Shown in pieces: positions 16,471 to 25,335 of a DNA stretch of 64,000 nt. The stretch lies in NCBI GenBank assembly GCA_021793235.1, contig JAJYTD010000004.1:62001-126000 (forward strand), read 5' to 3'. The stretch comes from Actinomycetes bacterium. Lineage in GTDB: Bacteria > Actinomycetota > Actinomycetes > Streptosporangiales > Streptosporangiaceae. Under the pieces are notes generated by a model. That model saw only the letters and a program-made list of their open reading frames with translations, was not told the DNA's origin and made no database searches. The translations under genes and the position numbers were made by a program. Within the stretch, counting starts at the first letter, position 1. Each line of letters starts with the position of its first letter.

Positions 16471-18282
16471 GTGCCCAAGCTCGCGATTTCCCCGACTTTC
16501 CTCTCCGAATTCTCCCGCCTCGACACCGAGATCCAGACAGCGGCACTGACGGCCATGCGGGACCACATGTCCGGCGACGGCGACCGACTGGAGCACATCA
16601 CCGGCGCCGCGGATCGGCGCATCCGGCTGCTGCCCATCGCACCGGAGTGGTCCGGTGTGGTCACGCCCGGGGCCGGCGACACCGACTGCCTGATCGCGGT
16701 CAGGCCGCACGACGAAGCGGTCGCGTTCGCGCAGGGGCTTCACCCCACCGGTGATCCCGCCATCGAGCTCGTCGAGGCCGTCCCCTCCCCCGCTCCGATG
16801 GCCGTCCCGCCGAGGGTCACCGGCCCCGACGAGCTCGACCTCGACACGTCGTTCACCGAATGGCAGCTCACCCTGCACCCCAACCAGCACCGCATCGTCG
16901 ACACCGGCTTCGCCGGGGCCGCGCAGATCACCGGAGGCCCGGGGACCGGAAAGACCGTGCTCGCCCTGCACCGGGCCGCGCACCTGGCGATCCGTGACGC
17001 CGCGCGCTTCCCCGACGACGACCGGCGCGCCATCCTCCTCACCACGTTCAACAGGCTGCTCGCCCAGACGCTCTCCGGCCAGCTCGACCGGCTGCTCCCC
17101 GATCCCGACCTGCGCTCGCGGATCGAGGTCACCACCATCGACAGCCTGGCCCGCGGGATCGTCTACCAGCACACCGGCCTGGCCCCCAACGCCCTCGGCA
17201 GGGACGAACTCGGTGAGCGGTGGCGCGAAGCCGCCTGGTCCGACGGCATCCCCTACTCCGGACGCTTCCTCGTCGACGAGTGGGAGCACGTCATCCTGGC
17301 ACAGAACCTCACCCGGCTGCCCGACTACATCCGGTGCGAGCGCAGCGGGCGCGTGCTGCACCTGACTCCCGAACACCGCACCCACGTCTGGGAGGCCATC
17401 CAGCGCTACGCGGCCGCGATGCGGGTCTCGGGCGAGTGGTCCTATCCGCAGATCGCGTTGGAGGCGGCGCGGATCCTGCGCCGATCCGGCGCGCGCTACC
17501 GGCACGTAATCGTCGACGAGGCCCAGGACCTGCACCCGGCCCAGTGGCGGCTGCTGCGCGCCGTCGTCGACGAGGGACCGGACGACCTCTTCATCGTCGG
17601 CGACCCGCACCAGCGCATCTACGACAACCGGGTGTCGCTCGCGTCGCTCGGCATCAACGTGCGCGGACGCAGCCACCGGCTGCGGGTCAGCTACCGCGTC
17701 ACCCAGGAGATCCTGAACTGGGCGCTGCCGATCCTCGGCCGCCGCACCGCCATCGGCATGGACGACAACGCCGACACCCTTGTGGGCTACCGTTCGCTGC
17801 TGCACGGTCCCGAACCGACGCTGCGCGGGTGCGCGAGCCGGGACGAGGAGCGGGCGGCCCTGGGCGACCAGGTACGCGCCTGGCTGGAGGCCGGCGTGAG
17901 CGCGCCGTCGATCGCCGTCGTCGGCCGCAACCACTGGGTCGCCCGCCACATCACCAAGGAACTCCAGGCCCGCGGGATCAGGACCGTCCCGCTGGACTCC
18001 ATGGAGGCGCGGCCGGGCGTCCGCGTGGGCACGATGCACAAGTTGAAGGGCCAGGAGTTCCGCTGTGTGGCGATCACGGGCATGAGCGAGCCGCTGCTGC
18101 CGCCCAAGGCCGCGATCGACTCCGCTGAGGGCGACCCCGTCGCCCTGGAAGAGGTCTACCAGCAGGAGCGCAACCTGCTCTTCGTCGCGTGCACGCGTGC
18201 CCGTGACGCTCTGTACGTCTCCTACACGGGATCTCCCAGCCGCCTGCTCTCCCACGTCGAGCAGCCTGTTCCGATCGGCTGA
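16471..18282 (+). CDS. SF1 (UvrD/Rep-like) helicase with N-terminal RelE/ParE-like domain
   Basis: The 603-residue protein joins two parts. Residues 1-90 (LAISPTFLSEFSRLDTEIQ, HITGAADRRIRLL, WSGVVTPGAGDTDCLIAV, PHDEAVAFAQ) have the size and strand pattern of a RelE/ParE-type toxin fold. Residues about 120-603 are a superfamily 1 helicase: Walker A GGPGTGKT (about 155), motif II VDEAQD (about 349), motif III GDPHQRIY, motif IV SYRVTQEI, motif V GTMHKLKGQEF and motif VI ERNLLFVACTRARD. No nuclease domain is visible. Such fusions occur in actinobacteria and may act in RNA or DNA repair or in defence; that role is inference. GTG start, with GGAGG 10 bases upstream. A 16-bp perfect terminator follows. 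Confidence 0.85.
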   Translation: MPKLAISPTFLSEFSRLDTEIQTAALTAMRDHMSGDGDRLEHITGAADRRIRLLPIAPEWSGVVTPGAGDTDCLIAVRPHDEAVAFAQGLHPTGDPAIELVEAVPSPAPMAVPPRVTGPDELDLDTSFTEWQLTLHPNQHRIVDTGFAGAAQITGGPGTGKTVLALHRAAHLAIRDAARFPDDDRRAILLTTFNRLLAQTLSGQLDRLLPDPDLRSRIEVTTIDSLARGIVYQHTGLAPNALGRDELGERWREAAWSDGIPYSGRFLVDEWEHVILAQNLTRLPDYIRCERSGRVLHLTPEHRTHVWEAIQRYAAAMRVSGEWSYPQIALEAARILRRSGARYRHVIVDEAQDLHPAQWRLLRAVVDEGPDDLFIVGDPHQRIYDNRVSLASLGINVRGRSHRLRVSYRVTQEILNWALPILGRRTAIGMDDNADTLVGYRSLLHGPEPTLRGCASRDEERAALGDQVRAWLEAGVSAPSIAVVGRNHWVARHITKELQARGIRTVPLDSMEARPGVRVGTMHKLKGQEFRCVAITGMSEPLLPPKAAIDSAEGDPVALEEVYQQERNLLFVACTRARDALYVSYTGSPSRLLSHVEQPVPIG

Positions 18283-18303
18283 GGCGCGGCCCGGCACTGG
18301 TCC

Positions 18304-18344
18304 CGGGCACCTCAGGGCCAGGCATTGCGGCCCTGAGGTGCCCG
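18304..18344 (+). terminator. Strong hairpin terminator after the helicase gene
   Basis: CGGGCACCTCAGGGCC (18304-18319) and GGCCCTGAGGTGCCCG (18329-18344) form a perfect 16-bp stem with a nine-base loop, 21 bases after the helicase stop. The next 280 bases (18345-18623) hold no gene I can support on either strand. Confidence 0.85.
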
Positions 18345-18623
18345 AGGTCTATCGGTGCTCATAGGTGTTCCGGGACTGTTCGGCGGAAGCGGCTTTGCAG
18401 GGGAAGAGGACGGGGCCGCCACCGTGCCCCGGGCGCCTTCCTGGGTGCGGCGATGGGGGCCCTGCGAGCGCGGCGAGCAGGGACCGGCGTGCCGCCGAGC
18501 GGACCTGCGCCCCCTTGCCGGAGGCGGCCTCCGAGACCGCGGTGGCGGTCTGGTTGCTCGTTGCGGCCGGTGAGCCGACCTTTGCCCCACCGAGCCTGAA
18601 CCGGCCGTGTGCGTCCAGGGGGC

Positions 18624-18653
18624 TTGCGCACGCTGGAGCAAGGTGTGTTATAT
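18624..18653 (+). promoter_or_regulatory. Candidate sigma-70-type promoter for the GMC oxidoreductase gene
   Basis: TTGCGC (18624-18629) and TTATAT (18648-18653) are separated by 18 bases, with transcription expected near 18660. The start codon is about 120 bases downstream. An AT-rich stretch unusual for this genome (around 18646-18700) surrounds it. The assignment rests on hexamer match only. Confidence 0.4.
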
Positions 18654-18776
18654 GGAGCACATTACCCAACGGTAGCCTATGCGTATTACAACTAGTCAAT
18701 GCCATTCCACGTGGCAGATCAGGTGCCGCCGGATCCCCCGCGTTCGGCGCGGCAGAGACCCCAGGAAGGTGTGTCC

Positions 18777-20603
18777 GTGGCCATCGAAAGCCCGGAGCCG
18801 CACGGCCCCGCCCAGCATCCGCCGCGCCCCGGCCGCGACGCCGACGGGTTCGACTACGACGTGCTCGTCATCGGCTCCGGGTTCGGTGGTTCGGTGAGCG
18901 CCCTGCGCCTCACCGAGAAGGGCTACCGTGTCGGCATTTTGGAAGCCGGCCGGCGCCATACCCCGGACAGCCTGCCGGCGACCTCCTGGGATGTGAAGAA
19001 CTTCATCTGGGCTCCCGGCCTGGGAATGTTCGGCATCCAGCGAATCCACCTCCTGCGCGATGTCATGATCCTGGCCGGCGCCGGCGTGGGCGGCGGATCG
19101 CTGAACTACGCGAACACCCTCTACACACCGCTGGACGACTTCTTCGACGACCCGCAGTGGCGCGACATCACCGACTGGCGCGGTGAACTGGACCCCTACT
19201 ACGACCAGGCCCGCAGAATGCTGGGGGTGCGCGCCAACCCGACCATGACACCCTCGGACGTGCACCTCGAAAAAGTCGCCGAGGACATGGGTGTGGGCGA
19301 CACCTTCCGCCTCGCACCTGTCGGCGTGTACTTCGGTGACGGCGAGGACGGCAACGGCGATGTGCGGGCCGCTCCCGGCGAGCGCGCCGGCGACCCCTAC
19401 TTCGGCGGCGCCGGACCCGAACGGCGGGCCTGCGTCGAATGCGGGTCGTGCATGACCGGCTGCCGCCACGGGGCCAAGAACATGCTCACCGAGAACTACC
19501 TCTACTTCGCCGAGCGCGACGGGGCCGTCATCCACCCGATGACCACGGTCGAGCGGCTGCGCGAACGCCCCGGCGCCGACGGCTACGCCGTGGACACCCT
19601 GGCCACCGGTGCTCCGCGCAAGCGCGGCTACGCCCGCACGTTCACCGCCCGCCACGTCGTGCTGGCGGCCGGGACCTACGGCACGCAGACCCTCCTGCAC
19701 CGCATGCGCGACCGCGGCCTGCTGCCCCGCATCTCCGCGAGGCTGGGGACCCTCACGCGCACCAACTCCGAGTCACTGGCCGGCGCGATGACCCGGCACG
19801 TCGACCCGCCGGAGGACTTCTCCCGGGGCGTGGCCATCACCTCCTCCATGCATCCCGACCCCCACACCCACGTCGAACCGGTGCGCTACGGCAAGGGGTC
19901 CAACGCGATGGGCCTGCTGGCGACCATGCAGGTCCCCGGGGGCGGCCGCATCCCCCGATGGCTGCGCTTCCTCGGTCTGGCCGCCCGGCACCCCTACATC
20001 TTCGCCCGCAGCCTGTCGGTACGCCGCTTCTCCGAGCGCACCATCATCGGACTGGTCATGCAATCCCTGGACAACTCGCTGACGACCTACACCCGGCGCG
20101 GACTGCTCGGCGGGCGCACCCTGACCTCCCGGCAGGGGCACGGCACGCCCAACCCGGCCTGGATTCCCCAAGGCCAAGAGGTGATGTCCCGCCTCGCCGA
20201 CGAGATCGACGGCTTCCCCGGCGGCACCTTCGGCGACATCTTCAACATCCCGCTGACCGCGCACTTCCTCGGCGGCTGCCCGATCGGTTCCTCGCCCGAG
20301 AACGGTGTCGTGGACCCCTACCACCGGTTGTACGGGCATCCCGGCGTGCACGTCGTGGACGGGTCGGCGGTCACGGCCAACCTCGGCGTCAACCCGTCAC
20401 TGACCATCACCGCCCAGGCGGAGCGGGCCATGTCGTTCTGGCCGAACAAGGGCGAGCCCGACCCCCGGCCGGCCCCCGGCTCCGCTTACCGGCGTATCCC
20501 CCCGGTCTTCCCGAAGGCCCCCGCGGTCCCCGCGGGCGCCTTCGCCGAGTTGCGCTTCACCACCAGCCTGCCGCTGGAGGTGCTGGACAGGCCGACCGCC
20601 TGA
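18777..20603 (+). CDS. FAD-dependent GMC oxidoreductase, cholesterol-oxidase (ChoD)-like
   Basis: From the GTG at 18777 (AGGAAGG seven bases upstream) the protein has 608 residues. It has the N-terminal FAD dinucleotide fold DVLVIGSGFGGSVSALRL (about 24-41), the flavin-contact segment GAGVGGGSLNYANT, and a four-cysteine cluster CVECGSCMTGC (about 219-229) shared with mycobacterial ChoD. The C-terminal GMC signature includes HFLGGCPIGSSPENGVVDP and VDGSAVTANLGVNPSLTITA. ChoD-like enzymes are annotated as sterol oxidases, but substrate proof is scarce and other alcohol or steroid substrates are possible. There is no signal peptide, so it is probably cytoplasmic. It is a single gene convergent with add. 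Confidence 0.85.
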   Translation: MAIESPEPHGPAQHPPRPGRDADGFDYDVLVIGSGFGGSVSALRLTEKGYRVGILEAGRRHTPDSLPATSWDVKNFIWAPGLGMFGIQRIHLLRDVMILAGAGVGGGSLNYANTLYTPLDDFFDDPQWRDITDWRGELDPYYDQARRMLGVRANPTMTPSDVHLEKVAEDMGVGDTFRLAPVGVYFGDGEDGNGDVRAAPGERAGDPYFGGAGPERRACVECGSCMTGCRHGAKNMLTENYLYFAERDGAVIHPMTTVERLRERPGADGYAVDTLATGAPRKRGYARTFTARHVVLAAGTYGTQTLLHRMRDRGLLPRISARLGTLTRTNSESLAGAMTRHVDPPEDFSRGVAITSSMHPDPHTHVEPVRYGKGSNAMGLLATMQVPGGGRIPRWLRFLGLAARHPYIFARSLSVRRFSERTIIGLVMQSLDNSLTTYTRRGLLGGRTLTSRQGHGTPNPAWIPQGQEVMSRLADEIDGFPGGTFGDIFNIPLTAHFLGGCPIGSSPENGVVDPYHRLYGHPGVHVVDGSAVTANLGVNPSLTITAQAERAMSFWPNKGEPDPRPAPGSAYRRIPPVFPKAPAVPAGAFAELRFTTSLPLEVLDRPTA

Positions 20604-20722
20604 CTTCTCCCGCACCCCTCCGCGCCGGGCGGCCGCTCAGGCCGGCTGCTCCTGCTCGCCTACCCGGCCTACCCGGCCTACCGTGCGGTCCGCCCACCTG
20701 CTCCAGCCCCGGAGGAGCCGCT

Positions 20723-21847
20723 TCACCAGGGATCCTCCCGGCGGAAGAACGCGGCTCCGGCGTGATCGGTGCGTGCGGCCGCGTAGCCGGGCTTGATCGT
20801 GTGGTCGATCAGAGCGAGCCGTTCGTCATGGGCGATGAACGCCGACTTCATCGCGTTGACGGTGAACCAGCTCAGGGTGTCCAGCCCGTACCCGAACTCG
20901 TCGACCAGGCGGGCGAACTCCCCGCTCATCGAGGTGCGGTTGAGCAGCCGGTTGTCGGTGTTGACGGTGACGCGGAACCGGAGTCGGCGCAGCACCTCCA
21001 CCGGGTGGGCGGCGAAGTCGCCCACAACACCGGTGTTGACGTTGGAGGTCGGGCACAGTTCCAAAGGAATCCGCTTGTCCCGGATATAGGCGGCGAGCTG
21101 GCCGAGTTTGGCCGAACCGTCGTCGGCCACCGCGATGTCGTCGATGATCCGCACCCCTTGGCCGAGCCGGTCGGCGCCGCACCATTGGATGGCCTCCCAG
21201 ATGGAGGACAGGCCGAACCCTTCTCCGGCGTGCAGGGTGAGGTTGAAGTTCTCCCGCTTGATGTACTCGCAGGCCGAGATGTGCCGTGTAGGCGGGTACC
21301 CCGCTTCGGGGCCTGCGATGTCGAACCCCGCGACCCCGCGGTGGCGGTAGCGGACAGCGAGGTCGGCGATCTCCAGGGAGTCGGCCGCCTGGCGCATGGC
21401 GGTGAGCAGCAGCCGGACATCGATCACCCGACCGAACAGCCGTGCCCGCGCCGTCCCCACGCGCAACCCCTCCAGCACCGCGTCGACGACCTGCTCGCGG
21501 GTGAGCCCGTCGCGGGTGTGCTGCTCCGGGGCCACCTTCACCTCGGCGTAGACGACACCGTCGGCGGCCAGGTCCTGGGCGCACTCGGCGGCCACGCGGG
21601 TCAGTGCGGAGGCGCTCTGCAACAGGTCCAGGATCGGTCCCAGGCGGGTCAGGTGCTCGTCGATGGTGCGTGTCCCCGCGGCCGCGAACCAGTCCTGCAG
21701 CCGATCGGGGTCATCGGCGGGAAGGCCGGTGTAGCCCGACTCCGCCGCGAGGCCGAGCAGTGTGGCCGGTCGGATCCCGCCGTCCACGTGGTCGTGCAGC
21801 AGCACCTTGGGCAGGCGCCTGATCGTGTCGTACCCGAGCCCGGTCAT
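20723..21847 (-). CDS. add: Adenosine deaminase
   Basis: Adenosine deaminase converts adenosine or deoxyadenosine to inosine in purine salvage, using a zinc ion in a TIM barrel. The 374-residue protein shows the zinc-binding VLLHDHVDGG near residues 15-24, the catalytic HAGEGFG region, the purine-contact CPTSNVNTG, and VNTDNR at the second metal-binding strand. The NTDN form rather than NTDD is common in actinobacterial Add. The ATG (MTGLGYDTIRRLPKV) follows GGGGGAGA and is preferred over an upstream in-frame start. It is transcribed alone, convergent with the GMC oxidoreductase gene. Confidence 0.94.
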   Translation of the reverse strand: MTGLGYDTIRRLPKVLLHDHVDGGIRPATLLGLAAESGYTGLPADDPDRLQDWFAAAGTRTIDEHLTRLGPILDLLQSASALTRVAAECAQDLAADGVVYAEVKVAPEQHTRDGLTREQVVDAVLEGLRVGTARARLFGRVIDVRLLLTAMRQAADSLEIADLAVRYRHRGVAGFDIAGPEAGYPPTRHISACEYIKRENFNLTLHAGEGFGLSSIWEAIQWCGADRLGQGVRIIDDIAVADDGSAKLGQLAAYIRDKRIPLELCPTSNVNTGVVGDFAAHPVEVLRRLRFRVTVNTDNRLLNRTSMSGEFARLVDEFGYGLDTLSWFTVNAMKSAFIAHDERLALIDHTIKPGYAAARTDHAGAAFFRREDPW

Positions 21848-21965
21848 TCTCCCCCTCGTGCGACTCGGTCGAATTTTCCGGAGTCTAAACGATCCTGCCC
21901 AGTTCAGACCGCCTTTGATCATGGCGGGCCGCTGCTCTTCCCGTTCTCCTCGCCCGTGCGGGGTG

Positions 21966-23330
21966 TCACAGGTGCGTGCGGGGGGCGCGAGGCAGGACGT
22001 GCTCGGAGACTTCGGAATACACCTGCTGCAGGCGGGCCTGTGCGGCGCGGCGGAGCCGACCGAGGCAGTCCGCGGCCGTCATCTCGTCGCCCACCAGGCC
22101 GCCTTTGGCGACGACGGGGATTCCGTCGAGCGGACCTCCACTGAGCGTTCCGTGCACGGCCAGCGGGATGATCTCCCCGCCGACCTCGAAAGCGTGCACT
22201 CCGATCTCGTCCAGCAGGCTGGAGGTGAAGTCGCCGCCGGTGAGGTAGAGGCCGCTGGGCAGCGCGTGCGATCCGGACTGGGCCTCGACGGCGCGCACGG
22301 CCTTTGCCACCAGTTCGGCCAGCCGCCGCGGAAGGGCGCGCGCGGCCTCCGCCGGCAGCCCGCCACCGGAGGCGGCGCCCGCTGGGGCGGCGATGCGCAG
22401 GACGACCACTTCAGGAAAGACCGCCGATGTCAGCTGCCCGACGAGCTCGCGGGCGACATCGTCGGCGTGGTCGCCGCCGTCGACGAACCGCACGGCGTCG
22501 ACGGCGACGAACCTGGCCGGTCCGGTGCGGGCGACGGTGTCCAACTGGCGCATGGTCAAAGCGGTGGTGCTTCCCGCGGCGGCCAGCAGCGGACCGGGCG
22601 CGCCGGTCTGACCCCGCAGCCGCAGCGCATAGGCCAGCAGCGCCCCGGTCGGCCCCGGGTCCACCGACACCCACACGGTGCCGTCGTCCCGGTGGACCTC
22701 GGCCGCGGCCGCCGCCAAGTCCTCGATGTGGCGCTCGTCGAGCGCGTCACAGAGCACGACCGGTTCGTCCCCGGCCGCCAGGTCAGCCGCGATCATGGTC
22801 TGGGTGACCTGCCGGACCGGCACATGGCGGACAGCGAGATCGCTCTGCCGGGTCAGGATCTCCGCCACCCGGCCGGTGCCCATCGGGCAGAACGGGTCCG
22901 CGGCCAGTTCGGTCTCCCCCAGCGGCACACCGCCGAGAAGCTGGACCCCGTCCACTGTGGTGCGCCCCGAAGCAGGGAATGCCGGGACCATCAGCGCACG
23001 CACCCGGATCGGGTTCGGGACCCGCTCGCGGACCGCGCGCCAGGCCGCCTCCAGCTCCGCACCGATATTGCCACGCAGTGTGCTGTCGATGCGTTTGACG
23101 ACCAGACCCACCGGCCAGACGGCCTCGATGACGTCGGTGACGAGGTCGGCGGCCTGCTGGTCGGGGACATGCCTGCTGTCGAGATTGGCGACCACGACGT
23201 CGTACTCCCCCGCTGCCGCGGCGACGCGCTCCGGGGTGACGGTGGTCACCCGCATCCCCGCGCGCGCGAAGCGGGCGCCGGTGGCGGTGGCGCCGGTGAG
23301 GTCATCGGCGACGACGAGAACCTGGGTCAC
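21966..23330 (-). CDS. Four-carbon acid sugar kinase family protein (DUF1537)
   Basis: The 454-residue protein has the two-domain layout of the OtnK/DtnK-type kinases, which phosphorylate four-carbon acid sugars such as threonate or erythronate. The N-terminal domain starts VLVVADDLTGATATGARFA and contains KRIDSTLRGNIGAELEA. The C-terminal nucleotide-binding domain contains LYLTGGDFTSSLLDEIG and GTLSGGPLDGIPVVAKGGLVGD, shown here in part as TGGDFTSSLL and KGGLVGD. The usual partners (4-phosphate dehydrogenase PdxA2, aldolase OtnC, isomerase OtnI) are not adjacent, so the substrate cannot be read from context. The GTG at 23330 follows an AGGAG site. Gfo/Idh/MocA lies upstream on the same strand. 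Confidence 0.85.
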   Translation of the reverse strand: MTQVLVVADDLTGATATGARFARAGMRVTTVTPERVAAAAGEYDVVVANLDSRHVPDQQAADLVTDVIEAVWPVGLVVKRIDSTLRGNIGAELEAAWRAVRERVPNPIRVRALMVPAFPASGRTTVDGVQLLGGVPLGETELAADPFCPMGTGRVAEILTRQSDLAVRHVPVRQVTQTMIAADLAAGDEPVVLCDALDERHIEDLAAAAAEVHRDDGTVWVSVDPGPTGALLAYALRLRGQTGAPGPLLAAAGSTTALTMRQLDTVARTGPARFVAVDAVRFVDGGDHADDVARELVGQLTSAVFPEVVVLRIAAPAGAASGGGLPAEAARALPRRLAELVAKAVRAVEAQSGSHALPSGLYLTGGDFTSSLLDEIGVHAFEVGGEIIPLAVHGTLSGGPLDGIPVVAKGGLVGDEMTAADCLGRLRRAAQARLQQVYSEVSEHVLPRAPRTHL

Positions 23331-23674
23331 GGCATCACTCCTCTGCTCCTTTGCGCGGATCCGGCCTTGTCCCCTCGCTGAACGCGACGGCGCCCTCGGC
23401 ATGAGGGGGCGCATCGTTGGCGTACGACTCTCCCATCAATCGGGCGCTGGTCGGGTCGCGGATGGGAGCGCACCCGCGCGGCCCTCTGCCCGCAGCCCGA
23501 GTACGGCCGGCACCGCAGCGGCGCCGGTACCCCCGGCTCCGGCACGGTGCCAGGTCGTGGACCGGTGTGCGCCCCGATGGGCGACCATCCACGCATCCGA
23601 CGTTACCGAGCGCTTTGGTGCTCCCGCAGGCGAGGCCATGCTACTCCCTGCGCCGCCGGTGGTGTCGAGTGCGC
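23331..23674. other. 344-bp intergenic region, no gene recognised
   Basis: The region separates the Gfo/Idh/MocA gene from the DUF1537 kinase on the same strand. An 85-codon minus-strand frame (23335-23592) is arginine-rich with no conserved look and no good ribosome-binding site, so I treat it as noise. The kinase promoter presumably lies here, but no clear hexamers stand out. Confidence 0.5.
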
Positions 23675-24745
23675 TCAGAGAGCGACGGTGCCGCCTGTTG
23701 CCGCGCTGCGCCGGGCGGCCTCGATGACCTCCAGGCCGTGCACGACCTCGTGGAGTTCGACGGGGACGGGTTCGGCTTCACCGACCGCGTCGCGAAGCGC
23801 AGCGTAGAACGCCGGATAGTCGCCGCGCTCACTGGGCACCCGGCGCGCGTCGCCGTCCGTGCCCAGCCTGCCCCAGGCGGATTCCGGTTCCACCCCCCAG
23901 TCGGGGGCATCGGGGCGTTCTCCCCGGCCGAGCCGCGCCTCCTGGCCGTCGAGCCCGTCGATGGTGAAGGCGGCGCGGTCGCCGAGCACACGGAAACGCG
24001 GGCCGTGTTGTGCGGCCAGCGCGCTCATCCACAGGTGCGAACGGACCCCGGAGGCGTGGGTGAGGGCCAGGAACGCGTCGTCGTCGGCGGCCACCCCCTG
24101 GCGCAGCGCGTCGAGTTCGGCGTAGACGGCGGCGACCGGGCCGAAGAGGTTGACCGCCTGGTCGATGAGGTGGGGACCGAGGTCGTAGAGGATCCCCGCG
24201 CCCTCGTCGGCTCTGCCCCGTTCGCGCCAGGTGTCCTTGGCCGAGGGGCGCCACCGTTCGAAGCGCGACTCGAAGCGGTGCACGCGCCCCAATGTGCCCT
24301 CGTCGATCAGCTTCCACAATGTGAGGAAGTCGGAGTCCCAGCGCCGGTTCTGGTAGACGGTGAGGATCTGACCGAGCCGGTCGGCCTCTTCGGCGAGGTC
24401 GCGGGCGTCGGCGGAGGTGAGCGCGAACGGTTTGTCCACCACTACGGCGAGCCCGGCGCGCAGCGCCGCGCGGGCCAGGGGCACGTGGGTGTCGTTGGGC
24501 GTGGTGATGACCGCGATCTCGACATCGCCGGCGCGCTTCCACAGCTCCTCGACCGACCCGAGCACCGCGGTGTCGGGGTAGCGCCTGCGTACGGCGGTCT
24601 GCCGGTCCGGGTTCCCGGTGACGACGGCGGCCAGCCGCAGCCCCGGAGTCGCCTCGATCACGGGGGCGTGGAACACCTCGCCGCCCTTGCCGTACCCGAG
24701 GACGGCCACGTGCAGTTCCGGTCCACCACCGTTCGCAGAAGTCAT
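23675..24745 (-). CDS. Gfo/Idh/MocA family NAD(P)-dependent oxidoreductase
   Basis: The 356-residue protein has an N-terminal Rossmann domain (VAVLGYGKGGEVFHAPVIEA, VITTPNDTHVPLARAAL) and the family catalytic motif DKPFALT. The C-terminal alpha/beta domain shows GILYDLGPHLIDQAVNLFG. The GYGKGGEVFHAP form resembles YvaA/ScyllO-inositol-type members that oxidise cyclic polyols or sugars; the substrate is unknown. The ATG begins MTSANGGGPELHVAVLG. It points the same way as the DUF1537 kinase 344 bp downstream, so a shared sugar-acid route is conceivable but not shown. Confidence 0.88.
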   Translation of the reverse strand: MTSANGGGPELHVAVLGYGKGGEVFHAPVIEATPGLRLAAVVTGNPDRQTAVRRRYPDTAVLGSVEELWKRAGDVEIAVITTPNDTHVPLARAALRAGLAVVVDKPFALTSADARDLAEEADRLGQILTVYQNRRWDSDFLTLWKLIDEGTLGRVHRFESRFERWRPSAKDTWRERGRADEGAGILYDLGPHLIDQAVNLFGPVAAVYAELDALRQGVAADDDAFLALTHASGVRSHLWMSALAAQHGPRFRVLGDRAAFTIDGLDGQEARLGRGERPDAPDWGVEPESAWGRLGTDGDARRVPSERGDYPAFYAALRDAVGEAEPVPVELHEVVHGLEVIEAARRSAATGGTVAL

Positions 24746-25335
24746 CCCGCCACGCTATCTAGCCGTCCGCCCTGAGCTCGCCCACCGGAGTCCCTCGAAG
24801 GCTCCGCGCTGATCTATTTCCAAAATATGCCTGTGGTGGCTCGGTGGTCTCAGCCCCGGGCTGCCGGATCGGGACACGATCAGCCGCCTGCCCACAGCAG
24901 GTTGCGGCAATGGGGCTCCCCGAGCGCAGCGAGGGGTGCCGGCTTGCCGCCGCACATATCGGAACCGGACAACCAAACGGTTGCAGCGGCTTTCGCCCGA
25001 AACCGTGCTGGCTGACCCGCTCTACCCGTGACCGGTGTTCAGCGGCAAGCCGGCTTGCTCGCTGCGCGAGCTGCGCCCCATTGCCGCAACCCACCGGGAC
25101 CCTAGCCGCCCCGATCAGCTTCACGTTATGCGCTTCGCGCGCGCCATTGTGAGGTGCACAGCGTCACGATCAACGCGGGATCGTTGAGCCCAAGGCCCCC
25201 GATCGGCAGCGCGGGGCGGCTCGGGCCGGGGCTCCCCAGCCCGGGTTCTGCCGAGAATCGACAAAACCCGGACACGCTGCGCACTGGTTGGCTAACCTAC
25301 TGTCTTCCACTTTGGAGCGACTGAAGGCAACGCAG
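24746..25335. other. 590-bp intergenic region containing a hairpin repeat
   Basis: The region separates the divergent Gfo/Idh/MocA and AbrB-type genes. Its centre (24900-25091) is a long imperfect palindrome, entered separately. The flanks (24746-24899 and 25092-25335) hold no supported gene, only the two promoters. Short repeats of a GGGGCT and CCCCGG type near 25205-25250 may be another small hairpin. Confidence 0.5.
24900..25091. repeat. 192-bp palindromic repeat element, copy 2
   Basis: The ends are a perfect 17-bp inverted repeat: GGTTGCGGCAATGGGGC (24900-24916) and GCCCCATTGCCGCAACC (25075-25091). The symmetry continues inward: GCGCAGCGAG and GCCGGCTTGCCG (24924-24950) mirror GGCAAGCCGGC and CTCGCTGCGC (25043-25067), giving about 50-bp arms around a 90-base centre. 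The right half is related to 9047-9104. No ORF lies inside. It may be a MITE-like element or a repetitive extragenic palindrome. Confidence 0.7.

Noticed and set aside
18365-19186. Open frames on both strands in the gap between the helicase and the GMC oxidoreductase
   Set aside because: They have no matching strand bias and cross the candidate promoter; nothing protein-like is conserved that I can recognise.
20640-20700. Short direct repeats of CTACCCGGC just after the GMC oxidoreductase gene
   Set aside because: Only two to three short units, non-coding, and too short to call an element or array.
19439-22144. A 901-codon open frame on the + strand
   Set aside because: It runs inside and across the GMC oxidoreductase and antisense to adenosine deaminase, with the repetitive Arg/Gly/Pro-rich look of a high-GC shadow frame; the two real genes explain the region.
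23335-23592. Arginine-rich frame on the minus strand in the 344-bp gap
   Set aside because: No conserved look, no ribosome-binding site, and composition expected of random high-GC sequence.
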